Part shown: positions 1-12,983 of the stretch, piece after piece | Layout: every line of letters begins with the position of its first letter | How positions within the stretch are numbered: the first letter of the stretch is position 1 | NCBI RefSeq assembly: GCF_963678635.1 | Contig: NC_087069.1 | Location: 51,160,938 to 51,224,937, forward strand | Reading direction: 5' to 3' | Length of the DNA: 64,000 nucleotides | Source: Symsagittifera roscoffensis | Taxonomy: Eukaryota; Xenacoelomorpha; Acoela; Convolutidae | Notes under the pieces: model-generated | What the model saw: the letters and a program-made list of their open reading frames with translations, nothing else | Told to the model about the DNA's origin: nothing | Databases searched by the model: none | Program-made: the position numbers and the translations under genes

Positions 1-640
1 AAGGTGCCCGAGTGGGGGGCGTTGTTAAGGGTTTTCAGATAGATTGCAACCTAGCCAGACCACTAGGAGAACTGACTGGAAGATGTGACCAGTCGAGTGG
101 GAAAGTGGTTCAGAGGGACTGAGCTGAACCGCTAGGAAACTTGACTGCAAGAGGTGACCAGCCAAGTGGGGAGATGTTGCGGCTGTCAAGTGCAGTGCAC
201 GTCAACGGAGACAACCAGCACGGGATCACAACAAGAGGACGCACAGGGGTGTTCTCAAGTTGGTCAAAACGGGTATCGTTAAAATCCACATTACATTATA
301 GGAGATAAGTGTAAAGTTGGATAAGCGAAATCCCCGGTTTTGAGGAACGTTTTTACACAAGCAGGCCTGGAGACAGGTCTACGGTTTTCTCTTGAGAGGT
401 TTAGCACCCGGCGCTTAAGGTAATTTTAGGTTTAAGAAGGGGGGCTAAAGAAGGGGGAGGTTAGAAGGGGGCTGGTTAGGTTAGAGGTTGGTGGTTGTAA
501 ATTGTAAAAAGGGAGGAAATTAGGGTAATTAATCATCGAGTTAAGGTAGGTACCCTGGTCGGATCGGTAGGGGGGAACGGACATAGACAGTTTTTGTGAT
601 ACCCAATAAGATCGTTAGTAGGGGAGATGAAATTGCGGGG
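1..640 (+). other. 5' leader of element 1, with about 70-bp repeats
   Basis: Untranslated leader. It matches, in opposite orientation, the leader of element 2 around 32,480-33,190. Positions about 50-185 hold two imperfect copies of a roughly 70-bp unit (key motif: gaccag-C-A/C-A/G-agtggg), which element 2 has in three copies at 32,962-33,165. Near 565-635 the sequence still matches the leader of element 2. Just after that it jumps into the distal part of pol, so the gag start and the minisatellite seen in element 2 are deleted here. No gene. Confidence 0.7.
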
Positions 641-644
641 AGTC

Positions 645-3600
645 ACGATACTGCGGAGGAAAGAAACAGTGAACAATGCAGACTCATCAAGAGGAAGCGT
701 TACTGATAGCAAAGATGTTGTGCGGTCACTAGTTGACAAAATCCCTGAGAGCATTCTGGAGCAGACCAAGGCTAGGAAAAAGAAAGTGCGTTCAAAGTAG
801 AAGCTGAACACCTGGGACTAGGTCAAGAGTCCGGGGAGTGGTCCAGGTCCACGGAAGAAGAAGAAACCGGAGAAGAAAAGCTGTCCGGGGAGTGTGAAGA
901 ATGGGATGAGGACTCGAAAGAGAGCAGCAAAAACCAAGATAGTCTGTGCATGATATTGGCGGAAGAGAAGATTAGACACCACGACAGGGAATTACAGACA
1001 GATCCATCTTCAGGAACGTATAATCTGGACGTACAAGAAATACGAGGTGGTGAAGAAATTGAAAGAATTGCGGTTTCGAGGAAACCATTCATAGAACTAT
1101 CATGCAACTCAAATTTCAGAACGAATTTGGTGCCAGAAGATGATATGAAAATCGTGAAGAGGATAGTATGCGTGAAGCTGAGTGATGACATCCACAACCC
1201 TGGGGAAATGAATGGACAGATCATGGCACTAAAGGAATATGTCAAAGCAAGATATAGGCTGTCGGACCTAATAGGAGCCCAAAAGAATGACAAAATGACA
1301 AGTAACCTCTCCAAATGGATCCAGTCGGGGTCAAGGAGAAAGGGGAACTCGAAGAAGACAGCTACAAGATCTTGAGCCAGTTCTACAAGGAAAAGAAAGA
1401 CTTACTCTATCACACAGCTGACGGGTTGGTAGCGTGCAAAAGAAAAGATGAGGAGAAGATATTACACAAGCACAACCTCATCATACTACCACAGTTCTAT
1501 CAGACAGAGGTGCTTTTCAGATCGCACGACCAGATGGGGCACCAGGGGATAGACAAAGTGCAACAAAGAATACTTCACAGGTTTGATTGTCCAGGACTGA
1601 GGAAAGCTTGCGAGAGATGGGTGAATGCCTGCCTGGCATGCCTCCAGGTAAAAGACCCACGGAAGATGAAGTTCCCACTTAAGTCCGTTGAGAGCTCAGA
1701 GTTCAACGAAGTGGTGCAGATAGACCATCAAAAAATCTGCATGACGGAGTCGGGATATAACCAGATACTGGTTATAATAGATCACTTCACAAAATTGGCG
1801 GAAGCGGCCGTGTCAGACAGCCTCAGCCGAGGAGACAAGTGATCACCTGATAACGAATTGGATATCGCGGTATGGTTGTCCAATGACTTTCCAGTCGGAC
1901 AACGGCAAAGCTTTTGTGGGGGACTTGACAAAAGAATTGATGAAGAGATCGCACATTGCTCAAGCACACTCGACAACCTACCATCCACAGACCAACGGGC
2001 TGGTAGAAAGACAGAACAGAACATTGGTTAATATTTTGAGGGTATACAGCTCAGGATACATGACGGACTGGGATAAATACCTGCCGCAAGTAGTAGGGGC
2101 CTGCAACAGTACGCAGCACTCAACGACGGGCATCAGTCCTTTCATGATGTTGACGGGCAGGGAGAGAGCAATGCCCCTGACATTCTTTTACCCGGAATAC
2201 AAAGGGAAAAGGATGTCGCCTCAGGCATACGTGAAAGAAGCGATCAGGAGACAGCAGGAACTAAACGAACTATGCAGGAGGAACACTGCGCAAGCGCAAA
2301 TGAGACAGCGCAAGAAATATGATGAAAAGATATTACAGGCAAAGCCATATGAGGTGGGCCAGTACGTGTGGGTCTTCCAAAATGTCATACGACCCAAAGG
2401 GACAAAGAAACTACTCAAGAAGTGGAGAGGACCAATCATGATAACGGAAGTACATCAACAAGGACGGTTCTACCGCTTGAGTACTGGGCGAGCAGCACAT
2501 TATGAAAATCTGAAGCCTCACGTCCCGTCCCCAGAGGACTGGAGCATACCGAAGGACATGGAGGGTCTCGAGTACCTGGTGCTAGAGCCAGCGTGTGAAC
2601 TGAACGAAAAAGGCACCAGAGAGAAAAATGATGGCAATGAGAACTTGAGTTTGGACGACAATGAAAAGATAGAGGTGGACTCTGAAGCAGGATTGTTTGT
2701 AGAGGAAGACTGGAACGACCCGGAGCAAAATGAGGTGCCAAAGTGGATGGAGCCAGATCGACCAATACCACCGGGAACCATGACTGGCAATCGTAAACGG
2801 ACAGGCATGAGGTACAACAGGTACGGGGATGACTTTTTGATTGATAAGATACAGCCAGACAAATTGGGCGAGGAACTACTGAGTGCAGGCGAACTAGAAG
2901 CCGAATAGGAATGGCAGGTTATTGATGATGGTGGACATTATCCGCAGGAAGACTACTCGACACCGGAATTGGAGACGGACCTGGAACAGAGCGAGATAGA
3001 GAGGAGGAAGAACATGAACTTGAGGATACTAGAGTGGATGCGCGATGTCAAGGACGAAAACTACGAAGGATAAAGCACTCAACAAGTCGACGTGTCATCG
3101 AAAAAACATAAGAAAACAGAGAACCCTCTCTTCGGCTGGACGGCAACAGACAGGCCGCTTGACATTCCGCCGGACAATTCAGACCCGACATCATCGACGG
3201 GGACGTCGATAAATATTTTTGTCCGGGGAGTGGGGGTAGGACTTACCCACACCGACAATTTGATGATAAAGAAAATCAAGGAAGTGAGAGAAACAAACGA
3301 ATTGGAACTGGATGAGGAAGAGCCAGAGCCTAACATAGGTCGGAATTTCAAAACGAAATTTGAAATACCCAATGAGTACTCGAAAAACATCATGATAACG
3401 GATAGCGACTTCATCCTGTCAAACAGGACTAGTGCGATCTGTATCACGGCGGATATGAGCTTCAAGTCGAGACTGGAGGCTGACTTCAAGATAGAGTACC
3501 AGAACCTGGAGTTTCTATTCAGGCAGAGACCGGGGCTGGGAGGAATGGCGGCACTTCCCCCATCAGTAGCGCAAGTCCCAGGCAAGTACCTGTGCTTTCT

Positions 3601-3835
3601 AGTGACGAGGGTCAATGAAAGGAATACAATCGACCCTGAACACGTGATGTTGGCACTAACCAGACTACGAGACTTCATGATTGAAAGAAGGATAACGGAG
3701 GTCTCAATGCCGGTCTATGACCCAAACAGAGGCAAGTTGAGCCCAAAATAACTATACGCTATCCTGCACGTGGTTTTCGCAGAAACAGAGATGTTAGTAC
3801 ATCTGCACAAAAAATACTACTTGAGCATCGCCTGA
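645..3835 (+). pseudogene. Element 1 pol remnant: integrase plus C-terminal macrodomain-like region, broken
   Basis: Corresponds to about residue 1,870 to the end of the gag-pol of element 2. The integrase HHCC zinc region is at about 1,520-1,660 and the core at about 1,700-2,020. A GPY/F-like strand follows near 2,425 (here GPI, against GPF in element 2). The macrodomain-like C-terminus is at 3,092-3,835. Breaks visible against element 2: a stop near 798, a frameshift near 1,320-1,375, a frameshift near 1,811 inside the integrase core, a TAG at about 2,906, a TAA-type stop near 3,070 and a TAA at about 3,749, after which the last 28 codons still match. Everything upstream (gag, protease, RT, RNase H) is deleted. 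It cannot make a working Pol. Confidence 0.85.
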
Positions 3836-4362
3836 GTCGGGTACATGGGGGTCTCGAGTAGGAAATGAAGGGATCTCAAGTCGGGTACTGGGGTATGGCA
3901 CAGGTAAAAGGATCTTAAAACGCGATTGGCATGACGATTGAACTTTAGAAAATTGACGGTGCTAAAACATAAAACGAATCTGCATGCTCTTAGAGAACTT
4001 CCAATTGAATTGTTTTAAGTGGAATGAAAAGGATAAGGTTTTAACCATAATGGTAAAGGGGAGGTTTAGGTTAGGAACACGACATATTAGTCTTAATATG
4101 GATTTTATTTTCAGATCAGTTTGATAAACAAAGTTGACAATTCAACCACACTCAAGTGAAAGATAGAAAAGAAAGTCTTGATCGAACTCGCGATAATCAA
4201 CACTTGCAGAAGATATTTGCAGAAAGATATTTCTGAAGTACTCAAGTCGATACGGCAATTCTTGAGTTGGTAAGGTAATTCTTGAGTCGGTAAGGTAATT
4301 CTTGAGTCGGTAAGGTAATTCTTGAGTGGATTAATACTTGAGATCATCTAGAAATCACAGAA
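3836..4362 (+). other. Inter-ORF spacer of element 1 with 20-bp tandem repeats and a 3' splice-site-like tract
   Basis: Non-coding spacer between pol and the second ORF. At 4,101-4,114 there is a pyrimidine-rich tract ending TTTTCAG, a good 3' splice-site match. Element 2 has the same feature at the equivalent place (22,096-22,110). At 4,241-4,327 a 20-bp unit (CTTGAGTCGGTAAGGTAATT) occurs three times in near-perfect tandem plus one degenerate copy. Element 2 carries three units at 21,901-21,960. The start codon of the second ORF follows in good context (AGAAATGGC) at 4,363. Confidence 0.65.
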
Positions 4363-7300
4363 ATGGCAGATTTGTTCTGGAAGTCCATGCCCGCGGCTTT
4401 GAAGAAGCCCACGCTTGATGAGCTATACAGACGCCTGAGGGACCTGGATTACACCCAAGTGGATGAGAGAATGGCGGTGATGCTGAACGCCATCCTTCAG
4501 TTAGAGGAACAGGGTGAATGCGGGGAGTCTGCAAGAGAAGCTGTCTTGATGGTCGGCTACACCACCGAGGGAATATCCAACCAAGAGCAAACCAGGTGGC
4601 TGTCATGGAATGTGGATGGAGGAGTAAGGGGCTTCGACTTGGCGAGGAACCCTGGCTTGGGTAATAGCACCGAGTATGGCGCAGGGGAATTTCCGCTGCC
4701 AATTAGGCCGTCAGCAAGATCAGCAGGCCAAGCACGAGTAAGACGCCATCGATGACGCGAGCACAGCAGACAGAAGAGGCGTATCCGGACCTCAGTGTTC
4801 TGGAGAAAGAACTTGAGAAGACACAGAGGGTGAGGAACAAGGCGAACCTTGATCGGGATCAAGCGAAGCTTGATAGAGACCAGGCTCAGCTGGACAGGGA
4901 CCAGGCAGTCACCGAACGGTACCAAACACGGAGAATGCTTGAGATGCTGAGGGCCGAACATCAGCAGGAATTAAGGGTGCGGGAGAATGCCGCGAATTGT
5001 GAACAGCTGAAGTCGGAGATGGAGAGAATCCAGCAACGACAACGTGAGCTCGATATGATACGTGAGATCGTGAGCAAAAGGGAGCCAGGCCCAAGGAGCG
5101 AGTGGTTACCAGCTCGAGGCCAGAGTCACGGATGGAGGTGGACGAAATTCTCAGGGCAAGGGGACGGTTTAACCTTGACAGCGCGGTTCGAGAACACATG
5201 ATTGAAGGGTTGGAAGTGTGGATAACGACTGAGTCAACGTCCTCCCTGCGCGGCCTAGAGACACAACCTATACGCCCACTAATGGATGTTGTACTGACAG
5301 GATATACCCCGACCTCAACCCCGAGCGGCAGTCAGGTGAGCGGCAGCTCATCGCGTCTGAAGGAATTAAACGAGAGACTACAACTGAGAAGTCGTGAGAG
5401 TTCGGCAAGGGCGGAGCTTCCCTCGACGTGGAGGGAGCAACCGATCAGGAGTGTGATGATCTCAAGCTATAAGAAGAATACAGAAGGCAGGTACCACAGG
5501 CACAATCGCCTGGATTGGAGCTCAGCACAAAGGGCCAGGAGGGACTGCTTCCATGATGCAGCCTGGGTGGAGTACCTCTCGCCACCTCGTGTGCCAGAAG
5601 GCGCAGTCCACCTAATTATAGGGGACAGCCTGTTGCGGGTGCTGACCCGGATTCAATCGCACTGGCAGACAGGGGTCTTGAGTTTCGCTGGAGCTGCCAC
5701 GCCACAAAAATTGGCAACACTTGAGATGCTAGGGATGGCGAGAGTGTACACGGTGACTCTGATGGTCGGGATGAATGAAGTGTCAAGGGGAGAGGCAAGG
5801 AAAGTGACGAGGCTGCATAAGTACTCTTTGCCTCCAGCGAAACTGATGATCTCAAGATATAAGAAGAATACAGAAGGCAGGTACCACAGGCACAAAGGGC
5901 CAGGAGGGACTGCTTCCATGATGCAGCCTGGGTGGAGTACCTCTCGCCACCTCGTGTGCCAGCACAAAGGGCCAGGAGGAATGCTTCCATGATGCAGCCT
6001 GGGTGGAGTACCTCTCGCCACCTCGTGTGCCAGAAGGCGCAGTCCACCTATTTATAGGGGACAGCCTGTTGCGGGTGCTGACCCGGATTCAATCGCACTG
6101 GCAGACAGGGGTCTTGAGTTTCGCTGGAGCTGCCACGCCACAAATATTGACAACACTTGAGATGCTAGGGATGGCGAGAGTGTACACGGTGACTCTGATG
6201 GTCGGGACGAATGACGTGTCAAGGGGAGAGGCAAGGAAAGTGACGAGGCTGCATGACAAGATGAGCTGCATCCTTGAGGAGTAAAGAATTCAAATGGATC
6301 CTGTCCTGCTCGCAGTATGTACCGTCCCCTATAACATGAAGTCTGAACAGCACGCCATGGAGATGAACTTGAAGGTACGGAACCTAAACGAAGTGATCAG
6401 AAGTTCGCAACAAGAGAATACCGGGCACCCTACGGGCTGGAGCAGGCGGAGATGAGACAGGAGGGAAGAGAACTGGACGCAGCAGGTCAGCTGTACGTGG
6501 CTCTGACAGAGTATAAGAAATTGGACCCAGCGACGCCATCACCCCTGTCAGTGGGCACCCCTGGAGACAACAGGATCGGCCCTGTGGAAGATCGGTTCAA
6601 GAGGATTCTTGAGAGAAGAAGATTCGAATCAGGAGAGGAAAGTATGGACGAGACCCTCAGCGAAGCCGGAGAGGACGTGGAAGTGGGAAATACGCCAGAA
6701 CCAAGGCCATCGGGGGAGGAGATCACCACTCAAGAACTGTTGAAAGATCTGAGCGAAGAGAATTGGGCAGATACTGCCACTCCACCTCTGACCCCGTCTC
6801 CCCGTAAAAATCTAGAGTTGCCACTGACGAGTGAGACTTCCAATATGGGAATGATACTCTTGAGTGCGGAACAAAGGGAAAGGAATACATTCGAGGTAAA
6901 AAAGGACATGTTCCTAGGGACTCTGGATGAGGACGCTTGGCGAGAATTCTTGAGGGAGTTCAGTCAAGAAGTGAACAGCGAGACTACGCTAGACAAATTC
7001 AAGGATGAGCTGTGGGACACAGTGGTGAAATTCGGAGATCCGCTTCTGATGGGAACAGGTCTGGATGAGAAGGCGAGAAAGGAACTGCTAAGCAAGCTGG
7101 TCGAGCTAAGAAGGGCACAACCGACGACCAGAGACGACGAATGTAAAGCAGCTCTACTCTGAAACAAAAAAACTGTAGATAAAATAGTTGAAGGTGTAAA
7201 AGGGGATAAGGTTGGGACTAGAAATATGATTAAAAATATTAATATCCTCAAGGCTCGAGCAAGGGGCGGCAAGAGTTGGAAGGGTTAGAAAGAGACAAAG

Positions 7301-10300
7301 AGGTCGAATCAGTGATGATAATGACAACGCCTTCAAAGAGAGATGTGAAATCTTGCAAGAGGAAAAGAGAGGTAGAGGGATTGAGTAGTCCTTCAGCGGA
7401 TGCAGTCTCTGAGAGAAACTTGAGAGAGACGGCACCCATGGTTCTGGCGCGGTGCAAGACCGCAGCCTACAAGAGCAACACTGAGCTCAGAAGACCACTC
7501 GAAGTGGAGAAGGAAATGGAGGTTTCCACCAATTCGACATCTGAGGAGGACTTCAGGCCCCAGAAGACGAACGTGAGAAGGGGTTCAACGAGCGGACAGA
7601 CATGGGAAGTGGATGTCGGCAAGGAATGGGTCTCAATGGGGCACCAAGCCACTGGGAAGCAAATAACGAATGATCCTCTTGAAAGGAATAAAACGAGGAA
7701 CACCTCCCGGTCATAGTGGGTGACCCTCGAGACATTGAAAGAAATGGAGGACTGCTTAAAGAAGCTGGACAGTGGAGTGGCACGCAAGCGACGTTTTTGG
7801 GCCACCCAGCAAAAGGCTGAGGTTAACAAAATAGAATTGGGGAGCCAACTGAAGAGGACTTGGCAGAACTTGTTATGGGATCGTTTTGAAGAAGCGATGA
7901 GGACATCCTCATCGGCATCGCCATTGATGGCGAATCCTTTCATTAGAACCGCAGGACAACTAATGTTCGCATGGAGTCTGGTGGGAATAGAGTTAGAGAC
8001 ACTGACCTCGTACGACAAGCTGAAGTTGGGAAGCAAGAAACTAGAGGTGTATCAAGTACTGATGCAACACGTTGCCAGGGATAATTCAGGCTTGAGCCTG
8101 GCAAGGAGGAAAGTTGCTACCTGTTTCTTGAGATGAATAATGTCGATGATGACTGATAGCACCATCTTGGCATGTCACCAAAGAGCAAGCGGAAGTAAAA
8201 CAGTGGAAAGGAGAGTCTCAACAGTCATCTTGAACGTATATCAGAGTACTGGAATAGAAAAGGAGGATGGTTCCAGACTATCCCTGGAGAGCCACAGAAA
8301 GCTAGACGAGGTACGGAGATTTTACATCAAGAAGTTCGAAGGGGAACACGATGTACACCGTAACTTGGCCTCGTCAGAGGAGTACTCGAGACTCAATGAG
8401 AAAGGAGAATATCAGTACGTGTCTGGAGTGATGGGGATAGCCTACAATCCCTTTATAGACTCAGAGGCTGGAGGTGCTCACAGGAACCACGAGGTAGCTG
8501 AGCTGCTGAAGTTTTGGTCAGAGAAAATAGTGGAAATAGACGCAGTAGAGAGAGAGAGACCGAGTCTGGGCTTGGTTCTCGAGAAAATGCCGGAGGTGGT
8601 AAGCATACCGCGCTCAAGCAAAAGAGTTGTACTGAAGATGGATAATGGCAATGGCTTGTTAATCACGAACCTGGGAGTGGTATGGAAGTTACTAAGGCCC
8701 TCCTGGTGTCCACATCCCCACGCGAGCCTGATCGAGGAAACCACGGAGCGGGTGAGGTTAGCACCGACGGAAGATGAAGATCTAGCAACATTGAGTGTGG
8801 TGCACAAACTGATCTTACCTCAGGTGAAGAAGTCAGGCGAAAAGACGAATAAACTTGGGTCAGCAAGGAAGATGGAGCCGGGTAGTTGTCTGGATTCGAC
8901 GTGTGGGAGTGGAGAGCACACCTGCGATGGACGATCATGCGCCAGGATACAGTCCTTTCAAAAAGAAGATCTAGTCACTTGGTTTGAAGACATCACGGAG
9001 AGGGAGAAGAGTGAAGTACAAATAGTGGCGGAGTGTTACGCGAGAACCACTGTGAACATAGCAACAGCTCTCGGATTCTTCTCAAGGATGTGCAGTTTGC
9101 AGTCACTGGAGAGGCTAGAGTCTGAAAACAATTTGGTGACTGCGTTGAGCGTGGAATCATGGCCTGGGGTGTTGCAGGTGACTCAAAAGCACATCCGGAG
9201 CTGGAAGGTCGGTCTCGAGGCGGAAATGGGATTTCCCATGAGCGAAGCCTATGATCTGCCATTAAATGCGAAATCCCTAGTAGGGTCAGTGATAGCCAAC
9301 TTGTGTGGAAGCCACTACCCGCTGCACATGGCGATGGTGGAGGTATCCAGCCAGAGAATATTAGTAGACAAAGCCTTCTCAGTGCCCAAGTGCGTAAGGT
9401 TGGCTCGGATGTCGCATCACTCACACAAGTTGTTGAGAAAAATCCGAGGAACAGTGCCAAGAGAATTGAGGGATGACTTGAGTGAAATCTGGGGGTAAGA
9501 GTTTTTGAGTTTGGAAAGTGAGAACACAAGCGACCACGAGAGACAAAACGTGATCGGAAAACCTGTGGGGGTGCTCCAAACATGGAGGAGAACGATACGA
9601 TGCACAAGAAAATGATGGAACTCGAGCCTCTCTTGGAAGCCTCGGGAGAGCGCAAACTCAGGAGCATTGAGATCACCCATGGAGAATGCCCGTGCCACTG
9701 TCTGGCACAAACGGTGTGGTATCCGGATCACACGAACCTCTGCCTGGTATGGGATGTGGAAGAAATTCGGTCGAGAGGATTACCGGATCACCGGCAAAAG
9801 GTGACGCTCTTGGTGGTGAGTACGATGCTGGCTCTAAGATGGATTCAAGAGAATGTAACGAAGTATCGGGGAACAAGGACGCCAACGGCTGAAATCGATA
9901 TACGCGATAGATTACAGCAGGAGACTCGAGTTGTTTGAGACTACATGCAAGGTATTCGCCATACCAATGGAAGTCAGACAGGTATGGAGCCGCTCGAGGC
10001 TTTTCTTTCTTGGTTTCGAGCGACATTGACGTCTTGGTTATAGATGTTAACGAAAGATCACATGAGGAAATATAAAAAGAAGTATCGACAGTTCCAGGCC
10101 GAGATTGGACCAGAGGCCTTCAAGAGACCTCTATTAACCCATCGAAATGCGATCACGACGGGAGGGAAAAGAGTGGGTAGAGTGTCAAGAGACAACACCA
10201 AGGCGAGGGAGTCGATGCTAGAAGAAGACTTGGCGAAAAATGTGAGCTTGAGCCTTCACAGCTCCTTCTGTTTGAAACGGGAATCGAGAGTGAAATGTCT

Positions 10301-10475
10301 GCCCAATCAAGCAAAAAGGTTGCAGGAGCAAAGGGAATGGATGCGATCCTATGAACAACTGAAGGCTTGGGAGGAGATCGTAATTAGCTCCGATGATGAA
10401 AAAGCACTGTTGAGACAGTTTGCGGTGTCAAATACGTCTGGGTCTAGTACCTCGAAGGCGAAGAACGCGAGTTGA
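4363..10475 (+). pseudogene. Element 1 second giant ORF, broken (SGNH-hydrolase protein relative)
   Basis: A degenerate copy of the 2,959-residue protein at 12,984-21,863. The N-terminal segment starts at 4,363 with MAD, the coiled coil is at about 4,790-5,090 and SGNH blocks at about 5,600-6,260. A deletion near 6,395 joins the helix after SGNH block III to the region equivalent to residue about 1,605, removing the second SGNH-like domain and the hydrophobic segment. Further breaks: frameshifts near 4,740 and 5,110-5,200, an internal duplication at 5,457-6,284, stops at about 6,284, 7,160, 7,714, 8,134 and 9,497, and frameshifts near 9,570 and 9,930. The last segment, 10,044-10,475, ends with the same Ser/Asp/Glu-rich tail as element 2. 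Confidence 0.85.
5457..6284 (+). repeat. Local serial duplication inside the SGNH region of element 1
   Basis: A segment starting with the Tyr-Lys-Lys-Asn codons near 5,463 recurs near 5,850. The stretch 'gggccaggagg...gcagcctgggtggag' appears three times (about 5,532, 5,899 and 5,967). The SGNH block I-III segment at 5,598-5,825 is repeated at 6,030-6,255 with few differences. Element 2 has only one copy, so these are secondary rearrangements of the decayed element. Confidence 0.8.
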
Positions 10476-10913
10476 GCGGGTGGCTCAATGGGAGATTCTA
10501 GAGTCTTGAGTCTTGAGAAGGAAAGGGGGCTTGAGCGTGAACTCGGATGAAGTCTGGGTTCACGAAAAAGAAGTTTTAACGAATCAGATATTGTTATTAA
10601 TATGATATAAATATTATATAAATCAAAATGCTGCATGACAATTTCCTGATTGAATGGGACAAAAGAAATTCTAACTCGTTGGCTTGAAAAGCGAGAATTC
10701 AAAGGTGCAGGTAAATCCAGATTTTGATTGCTGTTTAGCGATAGTATGAAAATTTTACATGGTAGTAAATTTTGGGGTGTAGATAAATTTAAGTCTGCTG
10801 CAAACTTCTGTAAATGACCACTGGCACTGTACTTTCAGCAACACTCGGTTTTCTGGGATTCACTGACAGACGACAGCACGCAATGAGAACATCGATCTCG
10901 AGTCCGGGGAGTA
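10476..10913 (+). other. 3' untranslated region and polypurine tract of element 1
   Basis: Lies between the end of the second ORF and the LTR. It closely matches 12,554-12,983 of element 2 in inverted orientation. The last 14 bases before the LTR are GAGTCCGGGGAGTA, the same as in element 2, and are the best candidate for the polypurine tract that primes plus-strand DNA. No coding capacity seen. Confidence 0.65.
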
Positions 10914-11672
10914 TGTGCCAGTCGGTCATATTTGGAAGTTTGACCTTGAGGGACACGAAAATACGTGATTTTGGAGTGAAGTTTAATTTTTCAAAATTTC
11001 GAATTGAGCCAGTCATGCTCAGTTTTCTCGCAGCAGCTGAGAATGAGAAAATGAAATCAGAACAACCGAATTGCAATTGAAAATGGTCGAATAAATACAG
11101 TGGGAAATTGCTATACGCAATTTCTGTCGTAGAAAACGAGAGTAGAGCTGTCCTATCGGGCATAGGAGACAGAGCAATTGCAAGAGCGGATAGAAAACGA
11201 ACCGAAACAGAGTGAACCTTCAGTGGAAAGGTGCACAGCTGGAGTGTCCCAATGGTTCATATCCAAAAACTATATTCTTGAGTCAAAACTTACATCCTTT
11301 GATTGGAAAACAACATTAAAAGACTATCGAGTTACATTCAATTGTTTTTATGCTAGAGTTTTTAATTAGCTTAATTACTCCTGATTCTCGAGCGTGCTGC
11401 TATTTGAGTACATAATTTATTCTTCTTGAGTGTGTTTTATGATTGTTATGTTGAGATAAGGCGAGTTTTAGGTTGATCCATCTGAAATGGATCAAAGTTC
11501 CACTGTCTAATGAAAAGTAACATAGCGGATTGTTCCGACCCGGTTTTTAACGGCGTTCGTGTATTTTGGGTTTTTTGAGACCTAAGTATGGGTACGTTCT
11601 TATTTCTAGAGTGGGGGGGGATATTTTGTTAGTAGCCTTTAAGCTGTAACGGGTTGCAGTCTCATGTCGCAA
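10914..11672 (+). repeat. 3' LTR of element 1, left part (interrupted)
   Basis: Starts TGTGCCAGTC and matches the reverse complement of the LTR of element 2 with many substitutions. It stops at 11,672 after ...catgtcgcaa, where element 2 begins. The rest of the LTR is at 34,527-34,660 and ends ...atgttaca. Removing element 2 and one copy of the CAA target duplication gives an LTR of about 890 bp, matching the 881 bp of the element 2 LTR. Confidence 0.88.
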
Positions 11673-12553
11673 TGTAACATTCGTCTACTGCAGTCACACA
11701 TGAGGCTTAAGAAAAATAGGCCCTATAACCACTGGCTCAAGGGTCAGGGACACTATCTCTTGTGTTTTCCCACCTCAAGAACGGTCGGAGCCAGTTCGGT
11801 TCGCTTGTGACATGAGACTACGACCCGTTACAGCTTAAAGGCTACTACTAAAATATCCCCCCACTCTAGAATTAGAAACGTCCCCATACTTAGGTCTCTA
11901 GATACCCAAAATACATGAACGCCGTTAAAAACCGGGTTGGAACAATCCGTTAGGTTACTTTTTATTAGACAGTGTGACTTTGATCCATTTCAGATGGATC
12001 AACCTAAAACTCGCCTTACCTCAACATAACAATCATAAAACACACTCTAGAATTTAAATTCGTACTCACATATCAGCGCTCTCAAGAGTTGGGAAAATAA
12101 TCCAGTCAGTAACTAACTCAAGAAATAAATAACTAAGAGAAGTTTAATGTTTTATAGTTTGGACAGCAAGGATAAGTTCATGCTCTAGAATTTGAGTTCT
12201 CTTGGACCGTTGGGACACTCCAGTTGTCCGCCTTTCCGCTGAAGGTTCACTCTGGTCCAACTTTAGTAATCGCTCTCTCGGGGATACTCTGTCTTCTATT
12301 TCAAGTAGGACAGCTCTACTCACGTTCACTATGATGGAAATTGCGAATAGCAATTTCCCACTCGTTTTTAATTGACAACTTCCCCGCAATTGTTCTAAAA
12401 TTGCTCTGATTTCTTTTTCTGATTTTCAGTTATCGCGAGAAAATCGTGCATGACATGTTCCTTTCGAAATTTTGAAAAATTAAATTTCACTTCAAAATCA
12501 AGTATTTTCTGCTCTTCTCAAGGTCAAACTTCCAAATATGACCGACTGGCACA
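11673..12553 (-). repeat. 3' LTR of element 2
   Basis: 881 bp, TGTAACATTC...CTGGCACA on the plus strand, the same as 33,646-34,526 with a constant offset of 21,973. Being on the minus strand, this is the downstream LTR, next to the polypurine tract GAGTCCGGGGAGTA at 12,554-12,567. The AT-rich interior contains short reading frames (for example 81 codons) that are identical in both LTRs only because the LTRs are identical. Confidence 0.95.
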
Positions 12554-12983
12554 TACTCCCCGGACTCGAGATCGATGTCCTCATCGCGCGCTGTCTTCTG
12601 CCAGTGAGTCCCAGAAAAACCGAGTGTTGCTCAAGATACAGTGCCAGTGGTCATTTACAGAAGTTTGCAGCGGATTCAAGATTATCTACACCCCAAAATT
12701 CACGACCATTTAAAATTTTCACACTATTGCTAAACAGCAATCAAAATCTGCATTTACCTGCACCTTTGAATTTTCGCTTTTCAAGCCAATCATTTTAAAA
12801 TCTCTTTTGTCCTATTCAATCAGGAAATTGTCATGCAGCATTTCGATTTATATAATAGATATAGTATATTAGTAACAATATTTGCTTTGTTAAAATTTCT
12901 TTTTCGTGAATCCAAGTTTCACTCGGATTCACACTCAAGCCCCCCTTCCCTCTCAAGACTCAAGATCCATCCGATTTGCCCAT
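12554..12983 (-). other. 3' untranslated region and polypurine tract of element 2
   Basis: Non-coding segment between the stop of the second ORF (12,984) and the LTR. It begins on the sense strand with AT-rich sequence and ends with GAGTCCGGGGAGTA directly before the LTR, identical to element 1. No gene seen. Confidence 0.7.

Larger units (their letters stand above)
1..11672 (+). mobile_element. Element 1: decayed giant Ty3/gypsy-type LTR retrotransposon (5' LTR outside window)
   Basis: Reads on the plus strand as a diverged, internally deleted relative of the intact element at 11,673-34,526. Order: 5' leader, the last third of gag-pol, a spacer, a broken second giant ORF, a 3' untranslated part, then the 3' LTR. 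The LTR is interrupted at 11,672 by element 2 and resumes at 34,527-34,660. The 5' LTR lies left of position 1. Two large deletions are visible by comparison with element 2. One removes gag, protease, reverse transcriptase and RNase H (junction near 640). The other removes about 1,080 codons of the second ORF (junction near 6,395). Many stops and frameshifts make it non-functional for protein, though the leader and 3' end are retained. Confidence 0.88.

Noticed and set aside
12144-12389. 81-codon frame repeated identically at 34,117-34,362
   Set aside because: Identical because the LTRs are identical; the frame is broken in the LTR of element 1.
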